From: Mytilus galloprovincialis
Lineage: Eukaryota; Mollusca; Bivalvia; Mytilida; Mytilidae
NCBI RefSeq assembly: GCF_965363235.1
Contig: NC_134851.1
Location: 22,369,847-22,433,846 of the forward strand
DNA: 64,000 nt
Direction: 5' to 3'
Translations under genes and position numbers: made by a program
Notes under the pieces: model-generated
The model's input: only the letters and a program-made list of their open reading frames with translations
Databases searched by the model: none
What the model was told of the DNA's origin: nothing
Shown here: positions 46,080-57,997 of the stretch, piece by piece
Layout: every line of letters starts with the position of its first letter
Numbering within the stretch: the stretch's first letter is position 1

Positions 46080-48665
46080 TTATTTGGAATATATAAAAGA
46101 GGGACGAAAGATACCAAAGGGACAGTCAAACTCATAAATCTAAAACAAACTGACAACGCCATGGCTAAAAATGAAAAAGACAAACAGAAAAACAATAGTA
46201 CACATGACATAACATAGAAAACTAAAGAATAAACAACACGAACCCCACCAAAACTAGGGGGATCTCAGGTGCTCCGGAAGGGTAAGCAGATCCTGCTCTA
46301 CATGTGGCACCCGTCGTGTTGCTTATGTGATTACAAATCCGGTAAATAGTCTAATTCGGTAGATCACATTCATGAAAGGGAAGGGGATTGTAGTTACGAC
46401 GTAAGGAACATATCCGATATCATTTGTGAAACGGTTATTCCATAACGGTCAACCAACTCGTGATGGCGTCCGTAAAATTTACGAAGAGATGATTTCAACT
46501 TCACCATTAAGAACTCTTGGTTTAATAGCTTCCTTGTGAGCAGTAACCCTCTATCAAGAAAATCATGATAGGAAATGCAAGCACGGGAATATCGTATCAA
46601 TTGGTAGATATATACACCGTATGCAGGTGCTGCTGGAATGTTGCTACTTAGAAATAGAAAGTTCACAAATGGAAAGCTGAAATCATCTCTTTTGTCGTAA
46701 AGTTTTGTTTTCAACCGACCCTCATTGTCAATTTCTAGATGTAAGTCAAGATATGAAGCCGACTTAACTGTATCTGTAGTATCCTTTATCTCCAATTCGA
46801 TGGGATAGATGCGTTCCACATAGTCACCAAATTTTGAATTGTTTGGTGAAAGAACGTCATCTATATAGCGGAAAGTAGAGTTAAAGGATATTGCTAACTT
46901 CTTATCTTTCTTTCTAAGAAGTTCCTGCATGAAGTCAGCCTCATAATAATAAAGAAACAAGTCGGCAAGTAGAGGGGCACAGTTTGTTCCCATTGGGATG
47001 CCGACAGTCTGTTGAAAAACATGTCTTCCGAACGTTACAAATATGTTGTCAATCAAGAAATCAAGCATCTTGATAATATCGGTTTCAGAGAATTTTTTGT
47101 TTGAATCAGAGTGATTCTTTACAAAGTATGATTTATCCCTCCCTAAAACAAGATACTTTTATCTACGTTGGCCATTCTTTTTTATGAAGCAAAGTAATAC
47201 CAACTCTTTCAATTTGTCTTTTAGTTTGGAATGTGGAATACTTGTGTAAAGAGTAGAAAAGTCAAATGTTTTAATACTGTTACAAGATGAAAGAGAGTTA
47301 GATTGTATGTACTCTAAAAGATCTTTGGAATTTTTAAGTATCCACATCTGATTCACGCCACCTCTAGAATAGGCAGTTTCACAATAACTTTGAAGCCCGT
47401 CTTTGATTGCTGATAAAATAGATGTTAATAATTTAGAAAGAGGTTTCGTGGAGCACTTGGAAGACCCAGCAATATACCGTTGTTTGTAAGGACACTTATG
47501 TAGTTTAGGTATCCAATAGAGTGATGGAAGATCCAGTTCTTCATCTTTGATTGAAATACCAAAGGAACAAAGAACAGACCTATGATTATCCAGGATTTCC
47601 TCTTTGGTAAGTGTCGTGAGGGTATATGTTGAGTTTCCAAGTGAATTGTCTATACCTAATTCGTTTATCAAGCAATTAATGTAGTGACTTTTACAGACAA
47701 AAACGATGTTATTTGGGGCTTTGTCTGCGGGGACAACAACATATTTATCATGGAGGTCGGATAAGTGTTTAGCAACATTTGGGTCTTTAAAGATTGACGT
47801 AGCATGGGCATTGATGGACCCATTCAGTTTCTTAATTCTGATTTGTATTAACGACCTCACTGCCTTAATCCATTCGGATAGAGTGTCTACGTCTTCCTGT
47901 TCACGTTTAGCCCATTGCCTGGCATAATCCTCGACTGAGTCCATCAAAATTTTAAAGTTGTATTTCCAATTGATGGATTTAGGTTCACGATATTTCGGAC
48001 CTTTTCACTTCTTCTTACTATATTTGTATAAACTTCAAGATTTACCTGTATTTTTTTTAAACTGTTTTTTTTTTTTTTTTGTCTAAAGTTAATATTTTTG
48101 AAGGGTTAAATATTTCACAGTGGTGACTTGCCATGGCTTTGTTTGGACTTGTTTGTTTGCTTTTTGGCCTTAAATGTTTTTCCCTAATATTTTATTAACT
48201 GTGCATTTGCATTCAGATATCGCAGATCAAATTTATTCGTTTATAGTGTATTATTGTACGTTTTTTGATTGAGTTAAGCCTGTCAATTGATATTTTAATG
48301 TGTATTTTTCTATGTTATTGTTTAGGAAAAAGGGAGAAGGTTTGGATCCATTAAAACTTTTAATCCCGCTGCAAATGTCTGCAGCTGTCCTATGCCAGGA
48401 ATCTGATGTAGTTGTCGTTTGTTTATGTAATCTTTACATGTTTCTAGTTTCTCGTTTTTTTTTTTTTTTTATTTTATATCGATTAGACCGTTGGTTTCCC
48501 TGTTTTAAAAAAGTAAGTTTGGGGCCCTTTATAGCTTGTTGTTCGGTGTTAGCAAAGATTCCTTGTTGAAGGCCGTACATTGACCTATAATGGTTTACTT
48601 TTTTTTAAATTGTTATTTGGACGAAGAGTTGTCGCATTGGGACTCACACCACATCTTCCTATATC
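46080..48665 (-). mobile_element. Penelope-like retroelement, nearly full-length but broken
   Basis: This is a minus-strand retroelement coding for a reverse transcriptase. The upstream block (about 47947-47160) has YVVVPADKAPNNIVFVCK, PSLYWIPKLHKCPYKQRYIA and FDFSTLYTSIPHSKL. The downstream block (about 47068-46394) has GIPMGTNCAPLLADLF, the catalytic RYIDDVLS and SASYLDLHLEID. These are signatures of Penelope-like elements rather than LINE or LTR enzymes. A GIY-YIG endonuclease domain is not visible. It is broken in about one place in the coding part. The 5' leader (47950-48665) is, on the other strand, the ACCACATCTTC repeat. The 3' tail (46080-46390) recurs as solo tails at about 17285, 22670, 42815, 55385 and 63890. 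It lies just outside the receptor's exon a. Confidence 0.85.
48150..48665 (+). repeat. ACCACATCTTC-type repeat, longest copy in the window
   Basis: On the plus strand it runs GGCCTTAAATGTTTTTCCCT, AAAGGGAGAAGGTTTGGATC, CTGCAGCTGTCCTATGCCAG, GTTGTCGTTTGTTTATGTAA, GGGGCCCTTTATAGCTTGTT, and ends CCACATCTTCCTATATCTA. It is continuous with the leader of the minus-strand retroelement. Shorter pieces occur at 1895, 4470, 5395, 9676, 15483, 37505 and 52885. Confidence 0.85.
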
Positions 48666-49504
48666 TATGTAAATGTTAGCTGCATTGTACAGATAATTTG
48701 AGACAATAAATCATATATTGACTTTTGAAAACTATCATCTATCATCCATCTAAGACGGAAAGACGATAAAGTGACATGCATCAAAAGATCATCTGCATAC
48801 TGTTCAGTAAGTTTAAGAAAACATTGTATAGAAAAGGATTGTCTAAATAACATCTATTTCAAGGAAATGGTAGGAAAATAAATTGCATGTATAGATATGT
48901 ACTACATTGTTCATATAGTCTCTTAGATTATTTTATAGAAAAGAAATTGTCTTTATTATATTGTGTATCTATTTTATAGAGGTTGAAGTGACATATGTGA
49001 AAGATGTACTGCATTCTTCAAATACAGAAAAGGATTGTCCTCATAACAGCTATCATCTAGAAATTAAAGGACGAATATAAAACGTGTATGAAAAGATGTA
49101 CTGCATATTATATAGATACTTTGTATAGCCTTAGTCAATATTTTATAGAACATGATTGATTTTATAATAGTATATCTATCTCCAAGGAATGGAAAGACAA
49201 TAAAATAGCATGTATCAAAAGATGTACTGCATTGTTTGGACATTCTAAGACGAAAATTCATTGATAAGGATTATATTTGGAAGATCTGTTTCCCAAAAGT
49301 ACAAAGATATGATTACACGTATGAACAGATGTACTCCATAGTTCAGCTTCTAATAGTATGGGAAAACGATCTATTATAAAAATTACTGTCATAAGTGTTC
49401 ATTCATTTCTTTAGAATAGATGGACGATACAATTACTGGTATATACCACAGTGCATGTGAAGACAGTCGGCAAAAAATATTCATGACGAAGGCTTGCCTT
49501 TTTC

Positions 49505-50140
49505 ACATATATCTATATAGTTATCAAAGGTACCATTCTTCAATTTGATACGCCAGACATTTTTTTTGTCTACATAAGACTCATGATTCTAATGAAATTT
49601 GTATGAAAAAAATGTTTTTCATTGGCTATAATTTGCCGTCAAATCCACAGTTGACCAGACGTAACTAAGGAGGGACAACCATTTTGAAATGAGTGAATCA
49701 ACAAATGTCCGATAACTACTATATAATCCAAAATAAAACAACACCTACGTCGAATTCTCCGTTTTCAAGTTATTTTGTCCGAATTTGAAGCGTACAGGTA
49801 ACGTAATGTAATAACCTCCAGTTTGTAAGTTTTCATTTGTATGACCTCTTTGCGCCAAAATCATTCATTAAGTTTCGTGGACTTTTTATATTTGTCAAAT
49901 TTAGACATTTACCAAAATTTTCTATCGTATTATTTCTTTTTGAAATGCATTAGAATCGGAATAACACTACGCGTGGCCAGTAAAACTGCATTTGCGACCG
50001 TCACATCTACAATTGACGGTGGTAACACTTCAACTACAGTACTGTTATTCCTTAAGTGACGCTTTGATCAAAATAGTTTGAAAGCCAAAACAAGTACAAA
50101 GTTAGAGAGAATTAAGGATCCAAAATTCTAAAACAATTAT
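49505..50140. repeat. GACGCG-type repeat inside copy A
   Basis: AGTTATCAAAGGTACCATTC at 49516 and GTCTACATAAGACTCATGAT at 49568 give one end. AAGCCAAAACAAGTACAAAG, then GGATCCAAAATTCTAAAA, at 50090-50135 gives the other. 49600-50050 between them is unassigned. Confidence 0.65.
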
Positions 50141-50930
50141 CATAGATATAAAGGCGACATCGTTTCAAAGTATGAACAGATGGATTGCATGGCTAAGACA
50201 ATTTGAGAAATTATTTCAGAACACTTACAGATTGTCAATATTAAATCAATTTCTTCGAAATTGGAGTACAATAAAATGACATGTACCGCATAATGCTTCA
50301 ATAATTTTAGAAAAAAAAAAATAAAGTGTAAAACAAAGTCAATGTTTAGAAAAGTATTGTCTTTATCAGATCTGTTTTCCATATATGATACATGTAGGAT
50401 CATGTCGAGCTATAGAGTAGGACGATGTATGAATTGCATCTAATTGTCTCAAATATCACGTTTTCAGTACATTTAGATAATCGTGTATGTTCGCGTCTGT
50501 CATTGGTTTGTCTTGCTGAAGTACATGTCACATTAGTACATGTAGGCACTGTTTGATAGAAAGTTTTAAACATTAATATAAAGTCATATGAGCAAACTCG
50601 GCAGTTTTCCAATGACAGAAATAGCATAGATCGACAACAATAGGTACACGAAAATATAAAAGGCGTTGGACAAGTGCAATGTATGTTTGTCTGTTTCATT
50701 TGTATGATAACTTTGGAGATTTAAGAATATTCATCCTCGTCTTGATACTGCTGTATGTACAACCATGTATAATCAATTGAATCAGTAATCTGCGTTAACT
50801 ATCAAATCTTTATATTTTTTTTTAAATAAACATGCAATTATTATATAATTCGAGGTAAGTAAAAATGATTGTATGTATCAAATAACTGAAAACCTCTGAT
50901 AGTGTCTTTCAAATCGCATTTTATTTCTAC

Positions 50931-50942
50931 GGATGACGTCAT
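50931..50942. promoter_or_regulatory. CRE-like sites in the block array (copy A; also 55130 and 61401)
   Basis: Copies A and D contain the full palindrome TGACGTCA, and copy B has TGACGTCT, about 75-90 nt after a GTAAGTAAAA phrase. TGACGTCA is the classic CREB/ATF site. Whether it is used is unknown. Confidence 0.4.
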
Positions 50943-51976
50943 GCGACGATCTTTGTCATCATAAACAGTATATCCATTTTTAAATCTGTTCACTGTATTT
51001 TGTTTACTTTTTATATTATATAATTATCAGTTGAATATAAAACATTTCACACTTTCTATACCGGAAATCTTTTAACAAAATCACAGAAACGATATTCACG
51101 AGCAGCACACAATAAGTTATTGAATCCTTCAATGTATCACAGAAAACAAATATAGTAAAGGCATGAGTGTAAACCAGTAACATGAATATAATGTGACGAA
51201 TTATAAGTAGGATCTTATAAAACATTGAAAATACATAGATAATTTGAAAATACTTATTCATTGTGCAGAATCATAACTTTCTTGGAGCGAATGCAAATAC
51301 CTACCTTTCGCTATCATAAAAGTAATGGTCATGTCTCATTATTTTAGATTTGAAAAGGTGTTCTACGCATTGTACACTGAAAAAAATACCTAGTCAGAAT
51401 GACTAGTCTGTCTAGTAATCTCAGTTAGATGTCTAGTAGATAAAATCGCTACTGTTTAACCTAGTACCTTTACTCAGCATGCATAGTGAAATTTGATGAT
51501 GCCCGCTATGACGTCTTATCTTATACATCTGGATAGCCGACGCACATCTTCTCGCGCCTCAACACGTGCTTTCATAACAAAGAAAAGGGACAAGAAGTTC
51601 ACATCGTTTCCTTAGAAAAAAGGTAAATATTTCTTATGTTCTGCAAAGTTTGTAATTTTTTAATGTTATAATTAACACCTATTTTTTTTAAGAAATCGTA
51701 AACAGGTAAACATGGTAAATATAACTATAAAGACAACGTTGCTCATGTGCTGGCAAACGGTTACAATGAGGATACACTGAAAATAAACATGGCTGCGCCC
51801 GTTCAATCCATTTTTTTTCACATGAAAATGACACACAGCTATATCAATCGTTATTTGTTTTTTGTCTAAATTAAATCGGTATGAATTTAAATTAAATATC
51901 TGAATTCTACTTTTCAACAACATGTCGATACATATGTGTACATGATTGCGTACTATTGGAGGTATTAATTAACATA

Positions 51977-52133
51977 GGGGGATTCAGAGGGGGAAAGGGG
52001 GGGGGGCTTTGTGGGAAATATAATAAATTATATTGGTTGCTTATATAGGGAATCACTGAACAAAACTGTAGCGTCCCCCTTTAGGTCAGTAAGTGAGCCC
52101 CCTTACATAACGTTCTTGATCTGCCACTGATTA
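51977..52133. repeat. GGATCC-family repeat, diverged subtype
   Basis: Colinear with 12390-12530; starts GGGGGATTCAGAGGGGG and ends GATCTGCCACTGA. It sits inside the CTAGTCA transposon. Confidence 0.75.
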
Positions 52134-52471
52134 ATGATTTGTTTTTGGGGGAGGTACCCCTGAATTCCCCCTTGCCCTCTGGCTATATTGATTCTACCAG
52201 CTACACCTATTTGTTCTCTTCTTTAAAGTCGCTTGGTTTTGGTGTAAAAGCTTTGTTCAAGATTGACAGGACTTGAGTATAATTTTTTTTATGTGTTGCA
52301 AATATTTTGAGCTGCATACATATATCTCTTTTCTTTTCCTAATTCTTACAGTTGCTATATAAACTATAATAAAGTCTCCAGGTGTTGGGTACATTAAGAA
52401 AACTTAAAGGAGTGAAAATGTAAGGGTTATATATGCTTAATCAATTATATTATTTTATTTACAACAATTAT

Positions 52472-52735
52472 ATGGGTAGACATTCCTTAAATTCAAAGAT
52501 AAAATACAAAAGAAAGAAGAGTAAACAAAATCGACAAAAGAAAAAGGAATCTGTGAATATTTCAGGCTATTGTTCATGTGCAAGGTCATGCTGTTGCTTT
52601 GCTCCAAGTTCGTCTTCAGAAACTGACCGTACAGTTGACACCTGTTCGCAGACAATCATGACAATTAGCAACCCACCTCAGAAAAGTGTTTATTCTCACG
52701 ATTCTGAAAAATCCTCTGCTAACCAAGTTATTTAG
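52472..52735 (+). CDS. Hypothetical basic protein inside the CTAGTCA transposon
   Basis: The 87-residue frame starts MGRHSLNSKIKYKRKKSKQN. It is Lys- and Arg-rich for 35 residues, then has a Cys cluster (GYCSCARSCCCFAP) and a Ser/Thr-rich acidic tail ending SSANQVI. An in-frame ATG 39 nt upstream (52433) would add MLNQLYYFIYNNY. I prefer 52472 because the basic region then starts the protein. A splice acceptor lies at 52351. The role is unknown; a basic start suits DNA binding, for example a transposase fragment or regulator. It may also be chance. Confidence 0.35.
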   Translation: MGRHSLNSKIKYKRKKSKQNRQKKKESVNISGYCSCARSCCCFAPSSSSETDRTVDTCSQTIMTISNPPQKSVYSHDSEKSSANQVI

Positions 52736-52882
52736 TCAGTAAACAAAAAAATTGAAAAACCTGACCTGGAGATAAGGTTGACCTATATCAATTGTACATA
52801 AGATTTCAAGAATATCAGTTACTTAAAAATAGAAAGAAACAGACTGATATGGCAATATTTTGGTAAGTGTATTACTATAAGT

Positions 52883-53095
52883 ATGAAAAAGAAGATGTGG
52901 TATATTTGCCAATGAGACAACTCTCCATAAGAGACCAAATGACACAGAAATTAACAACTATAGGTCACCATACAGCCTTCAACAATAAGCAAAGCCCATA
53001 CCGCATAGTCAGCTGTAAAGGGCCCCGAAATGACAAATGTAAAACAATTCAAACGAGAAAACTAACGGCCTTATTTATGTACAAAAAATGAATGA
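52883..53095 (-). repeat. ACCACATCTTC-type repeat inside the CTAGTCA transposon
   Basis: AAGAAGATGTGGTATATTTG, CCAATGAGACAACTCTCCAT, AACAATAAGCAAAGCCCATA, CCGCATAGTCAGCTGTAAAG, CAATTCAAACGAGAAAACTA. The best-preserved copy of this subtype in the window. Confidence 0.9.
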
Positions 53096-53630
53096 AAAAA
53101 GTGTATGGTCAAAGAACAGAAAATATTGAAAACAAAACTGAAGTAAAATTAAATGGACATTTGTACATTTAAGAATAAAGAAATGAAAAATGAATTCAGT
53201 TAACCTTTACTTTTTTAAATGCAAAATTCAAACTGAAACAACTCATATTTTTACGACACAAGGAATCTTCGTTCCTTTAGGATTGGAAAGATGCATCTGC
53301 TGTCTTGAGCCAGTTCTTCTGCTGAGAAGTGAACTTGTGTTGTATATTTAAAAAAAATCCATAATAATTATTTGTTGTCTGTAATTCATTGCTGCTCATG
53401 TACATGTATATGTGTACATGCATGTACTTTAAAAGAAACAACCAAAAAGTTAAATATTTCAGAATATGTGAACATGGGACATGTAATACAAACAAGTGCG
53501 TTTGGTTCAAGGTCAGAGTATATAGGCAAAATTTTTCAAATGAGTCTGTGAAACTAAAGTTTCATTACACACTTCACTATCGGTTATTCTATTCTATTCA
53601 CATCTTACGTTCGATCTCTGTATTTTGCAG

Positions 53631-53739
53631 ATCTGGAAAGAAGAACCAGGGAACAGGGATGCATTCCGAACAGTCAAAGCAGTATTGGTGGGACCAAGAA
53701 CAACTGATGACCGAGTTCGGACCAGAATTATCAAAATAA
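53631..53739 (+). CDS. Possible terminal exon inside the CTAGTCA transposon
   Basis: After the acceptor GTATTTTGCAG the phase reading SGKKNQGTGMHSEQSKQYWW, then DQEQLMTEFGPELSK, ends at TAA. A second phase (IWKEEPGNRDAFRTVKAVLV, then GPRTTDDRVRTR) is also open to 53810. Two open phases leave the choice unclear. No family recognised. Confidence 0.25.
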
Positions 53740-55384
53740 ATGATATTAAATGTTTTGCTTTGTTTATAGTATTTTTATTTACTATTCTTAATGTTAGTGT
53801 TCTAAAATAACACAAAAAAAAACAACATAAAAATACACAAATGTTACCAGGTTTATAAAATCAACAAGAAGTACATAATTGAGAAATGTGGTATAATATA
53901 TTTGAGACAATTATCCACCAAAGGACATGTTTTCTTTAAGGGGGTTTATTGTCAGTCGTTTCCTGAAGTTTGTTTCTGATTGATTTCGTTAAGCCTATGT
54001 TTAGATTTTGCAGTCAATTTTTTTTCTCTTCACTGGACGCTCTTGAGAATGAGGAAATGCATGTGGAACATGCATTATCTTATGGACTGGCTAGTCAGTC
54101 TGCGTGCGCAGCAAGAGATAACTTGACTAGAATGATAAGTAGACTTGACTATTGGTCTAGTACAAATACTATTTTAACAAAGTCAGGGTGACTAGAAAAG
54201 CTAGTTAATTTACAAAAGTAATAAGTCAATTGACTTTTTTAAAGTCACTTTGACTTTTGACATAGTCATCCTGTGGACAGTCAGTTTGACTAGGTAAGCT
54301 AGTCAGTTTGACTAGTGTATTTTTTCAGTGTACAGATAGTCCGTCAAAAATTTTATTAACCACATATTACGTCTACAGCTCAAGAATAGAAGGACAATGT
54401 ATTTCCAGGTATAAACAGATGTACTACATATTGTTCAGATTATTTGAGAATCTAATTTAAACAAGGGATTGCCTTTATCTTCCAGAAATAGCAGTGATAT
54501 GTTTGGAAAGGTGTAAGTGCTTTATTCAAAAAGTTAAAAGAAAAAAAAAACATCTTAAAAGTAGAAAATTATTATCTTTATCACATTTCTTTCCTAGAAA
54601 TGAATGTGCATTTAAGACGGATAATGGTAGAAACATAAAGTGACATGTTAAAATTTTTCGAATTATTACAGGATTGTTTTTGTTTTTTTTGCTACATGTC
54701 TCCACAGTTAAATTCCATTTCACATTAGAAGTATTATATATGGTTTACCATCTTTAACTATGGATACATATTAAAGTGTAAGTTATAGAGACAGAAAAAC
54801 TATAACACGACTGGAATAGGTTTGCAGAAATCAAACATCTATTGAACAAGAGTTAGAACACACTGAAGACTTAAATTGTAATATAATGTCTGCTTGTCTA
54901 TCAAATGTATGATATCATAACCTTCGAAATACAAACACATTTGAAGTAATAATATTGATTTAGTGATTCATTTATCATGATGAATTGATAAGTAGCTTCT
55001 GCATAAACGATAACATTGTGATCTTTTAATCACAAAATGAATACCATTATCTTTTAATTTGATGTAAGTAAAACTGTTCTAATGTATTTAATGACTGCAC
55101 ATGTCTTTTATCAATTTTTGTTTTCAACCGATGACGTCTACCTGTGTCATCTGAAACAGTAAGTTTTCTTCACTGAAACTGCATTTTTATCTCTATTATG
55201 TAACATTTTTATTTCAATATTGAAATGTTTTTCTTATAATTATTTAACATTTGTAAAACATTTCAAAATTAAAATCATAATTAAGCTATTCTAATTACAA
55301 AATCAGATATGTAATGTTCCTAAGCATCAGACGGTAAATTGTGTTTATGCCGAGCATCACAGAAGACAATAATAATCAAAACTA

Positions 55385-55512
55385 AGGAGTAAACAAAGAT
55401 TCACAAAACCAAAGGACATTTACATCAACAGTTATAAATAATAATTAAGAAACAACAAGAACTCCACTAAAAACCGGGAGTGTAATCAGGTGCTCCGGAA
55501 GGGTAAGCATTC
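55385..55512 (-). repeat. Retroelement 3'-tail fragment in copy B
   Basis: AACAACAAGAACTCCACTAA, then TCAGGTGCTCCGGAAGGGTA, matches 46235-46290. Confidence 0.85.
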
Positions 55513-56169
55513 CAGAAAACCAATATATTCAAGTTATGATTGTAAAAAGACAAGAAAAGGGCGATGTAATAAAGTGTTTAAATTTTCAACTTTTGAAGCG
55601 CACATTTAGTAGTAACCCGGTTTTCGAATTTATAAAGGTTCGGATAAAGGTTCTATATCTTAATTTCTATATCATATGGATATTTATTAAAGCAATTCAT
55701 ATAAAACAAATTTAAATACAATGAGATTTTGACAGTACTTGGTACTTGACCAGTTCATATCTTGACATATGTATTTGTGACTCTCTATGTTTGTTGGCTT
55801 TAAAATTCATGCATTTCTACCCAATCATAACTAGGTCAATGTTGAACATAGTTGCATAGACGAACCCGCCTGCATACCTGTTGTAATGTTGTCAGAAAAA
55901 AGTTTTCATTTTACATAAATGAAGTTTTCATATATATACTATATATTACTGTAAATTTATATATTATAACATGAATTCATTATTGCGATTATTTAAGAAT
56001 GAACAAAACTGCGAGATCTATTTTTACGCTTTTAGCAATAAATAAATACATATACATGCATTAAATATCAGAATAAAAGTTTTTATCATTATACTCCCCT
56101 TTGCATAAATAAAATTTATTTGCGTTCATTCATACTGCTTTCTTGGTTTTATGAAACTCAAACATAACG

Positions 56170-56372
56170 CCAAAACGACAAAATACGAAATTGATGATAA
56201 ACGACTTAAAACAAATGCAGGAAACTCATCAAAGCATAAAATGTTTTTTAATACATTTTTTTTGTATAGACCAATGGAAGAAGTTCTTAATATAAGAACT
56301 AAAACACTTCGATCTCAGCTATATCATATTAAGTCATTAGCAAAATGTGCAACTTTTATTGTTATGTTATAA
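56170..56372 (+). CDS. Colinear short frame, copy B
   Basis: 67 codons read AKTTKYEIDDKRLKTN to LAKCATFIVML and end in TAA. Copy C carries the same frame with 68 codons and the same stop (IVML*). The only length difference is a whole codon, and aligned positions share AKT, DDK-LKT, SSK and YRP-E. TTTGTATAG in the middle could instead be a splice acceptor before ACCAATGG. No family recognised. Could be a remnant exon of a duplicated gene. Confidence 0.3.
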
Positions 56373-57997
56373 AGGCAGATATTATCTATTTCAACTTCCG
56401 GCTCAAACTCAACTTTTGTGATTTGTCAATTGGCATGTTTTTCCTGCAGTTATGTCTTTATAATCTTCAGCGATCAACGTTTTAGCGAATATTGCAATAT
56501 TTATGTTCGTTTTCGGTCCATTAGGAATGTTTGGTGTTTTTCTAGATTGATTTACTTTTAAGTAATATATCACAGCAAACTTCATTAACTTAACATTATA
56601 CAGAAGCAGACTAAAGTAAATGCAAATATTCGAAATTAATGTATTCAATTTTACTGACGACAATCGCAGCAAGCGTAACACATTTTCTGTTTTAAACAAT
56701 ATTTACGTTATTTGTAGCGCTTTTTATGGCTTCGTTTTGTTTATTTAGAATATGTTAATGTGTGTATAGTACTCAATATGAAATAAATGATACTGTTAAT
56801 TTTATCATTTATGACTATTTAAATTTTTGCGATAAAAGAAAAATAATGAAACAAATTTCAAAATGCTAGTTTAAACTATTCCGATTATATTTCTGTCGCC
56901 CTTTTTGCAAAAAGTTTTGAATTTACTGTAAGTTAGAAATATATGTATGTTATAATCCACCTAAACACAAAAGGTCAAGATTAAGATAAAGACAGGTCAT
57001 ATAGAGCAATCAATAACGAAATGATCATTAAACCCTGATGCCTGTAAACATAAATGATACCATTGTACAAAACATTTATTGTTTGATGAATGTCAAAATT
57101 TTATGAAAATACACATAACAAAACAAACTCGTTTGAAAGGATTTCCGTGCAATCCGGTGTTTCAAACTGGGTTTAGGTAGGCGTCAATGACTGTCTCAGT
57201 AACACCTTTAGTATTTGTTATATCCTTTATTATTTCAGTTCGCCTTTTCGTTCATTCCTTGATTATAGATGATCATTGATGTTTGCTATTGAATTTACTC
57301 AATATTGTGTGTGTCATCTGGTTGCTGGTTCTTTGACGTATACACCAATTTCCAATTGTTTATATCTTAAACAAGTAAGAAAGGAGGAATAAGAGGGGTC
57401 TCATCTTGAATTCATGGGAAAATAAATGACGTCACCGAATTACCGTTAAAAGAAATGTGTCCTTTCCTTAATCACGATCTATATTGATTCAAATCTAGGA
57501 CATTAATCTTTCGGAAATGAACAAAATATCGAAACATAAAACGTTATGTATCATAAGGTGTAATGTAGTTTCTTCAGATAGTCTGAGAAAACAATTGATA
57601 TAAAAGATTGGAAGTATTACATCTATCTCCCAGTGATGGTAGTACGATAGAGTGACATGTATGAAAAGATTTACTGTATTTTGCAGACAGTCTGCGAAAC
57701 CATTTACCAGTATACAGAAGGATTGTCTTTATTAAATTTATCTTCCATTGATCGTACATGTAGGATGCATTGCGATTTGTGGTAAGAAGATAAAGTAACG
57801 TTTATTAATTGTATTTAATGTTGGAACAAAACAATGTTACTACATTAAGGGTATTGCAATTCTCGCGTCTATAACACGTCTGAACTACTAAAGTGCATGT
57901 CAGATTGGTAGTTATAAACACATTCTAATATCTAACACCCTTATCTCGGAATTAACTTCCATTAAGTATATCAACGTATATGTTAGCGCCAATAAGT

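Larger units (their letters stand above)
48666..51370. repeat. Tandem block array, copy A
   Basis: 48666-49500 and 50141-50430 are made of diverged units of about 100-130 bp with the phrases AAAGTGACATGTAT, AAAAGATGTACTGCAT, GTTCAGATAGTCTAAGA, AAAGGATTGTCTTTAT and CATCTATCTCC. A GACGCG-type repeat (49505-50140) interrupts them. Next come GAGGTAAGTAAAAATG at 50851, GGATGACGTCATGCG at 50932, and ACATTTCACACTTTC. The copy is cut off at 51370 by the CTAGTCA transposon. Short frames at 48665, 49064 and 50140-50699 minus follow the repeat units and are not genes. Confidence 0.75.
51371..54334. mobile_element. 2.96-kb DNA transposon with CTAGTCA-rich inverted ends
   Basis: The left end TGTACACTGAAAAAAATACC and the complement of the right end (TGTACACTGAAAAAATACAC) begin a 36-bp inverted repeat that continues CTAGTCA...TGACTAG. 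If TA is the target, the element runs from CACTG to CAGTG. CTAGTCA / TTGACTAG repeats fill 50 bp on the left and about 270 bp on the right. The inside has spliced-gene features: a donor AAAAAAG/GTAAAT at 51622, an acceptor TTCTTACAG at 52351, a basic frame at 52472-52735, and an acceptor TTTTGCAG at 53630. No known transposase domain was seen. It is inserted between tandem block copies A and B. Superfamily unassigned. Confidence 0.75.
54335..57484. repeat. Tandem block array, copy B
   Basis: It starts with satellite-like units (ACAGATGTACTACAT at 54417, AAAGTGACATG at 54639). It then has TTTGATGTAAGTAAAACTG at 55058, the CRE-like GATGACGTC at 55130, ACTGCATTTTTATCTC, a retroelement tail (about 55385-55510), a MITE-like TACTGTAAATTTA stretch (about 55949-56080), the colinear short frame (56170-56372), TTATGTCTTTATAATCTTCA, and AGAAGCAGACTAAAGTAAAT. 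Order and content match copies C and D. Confidence 0.75.
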
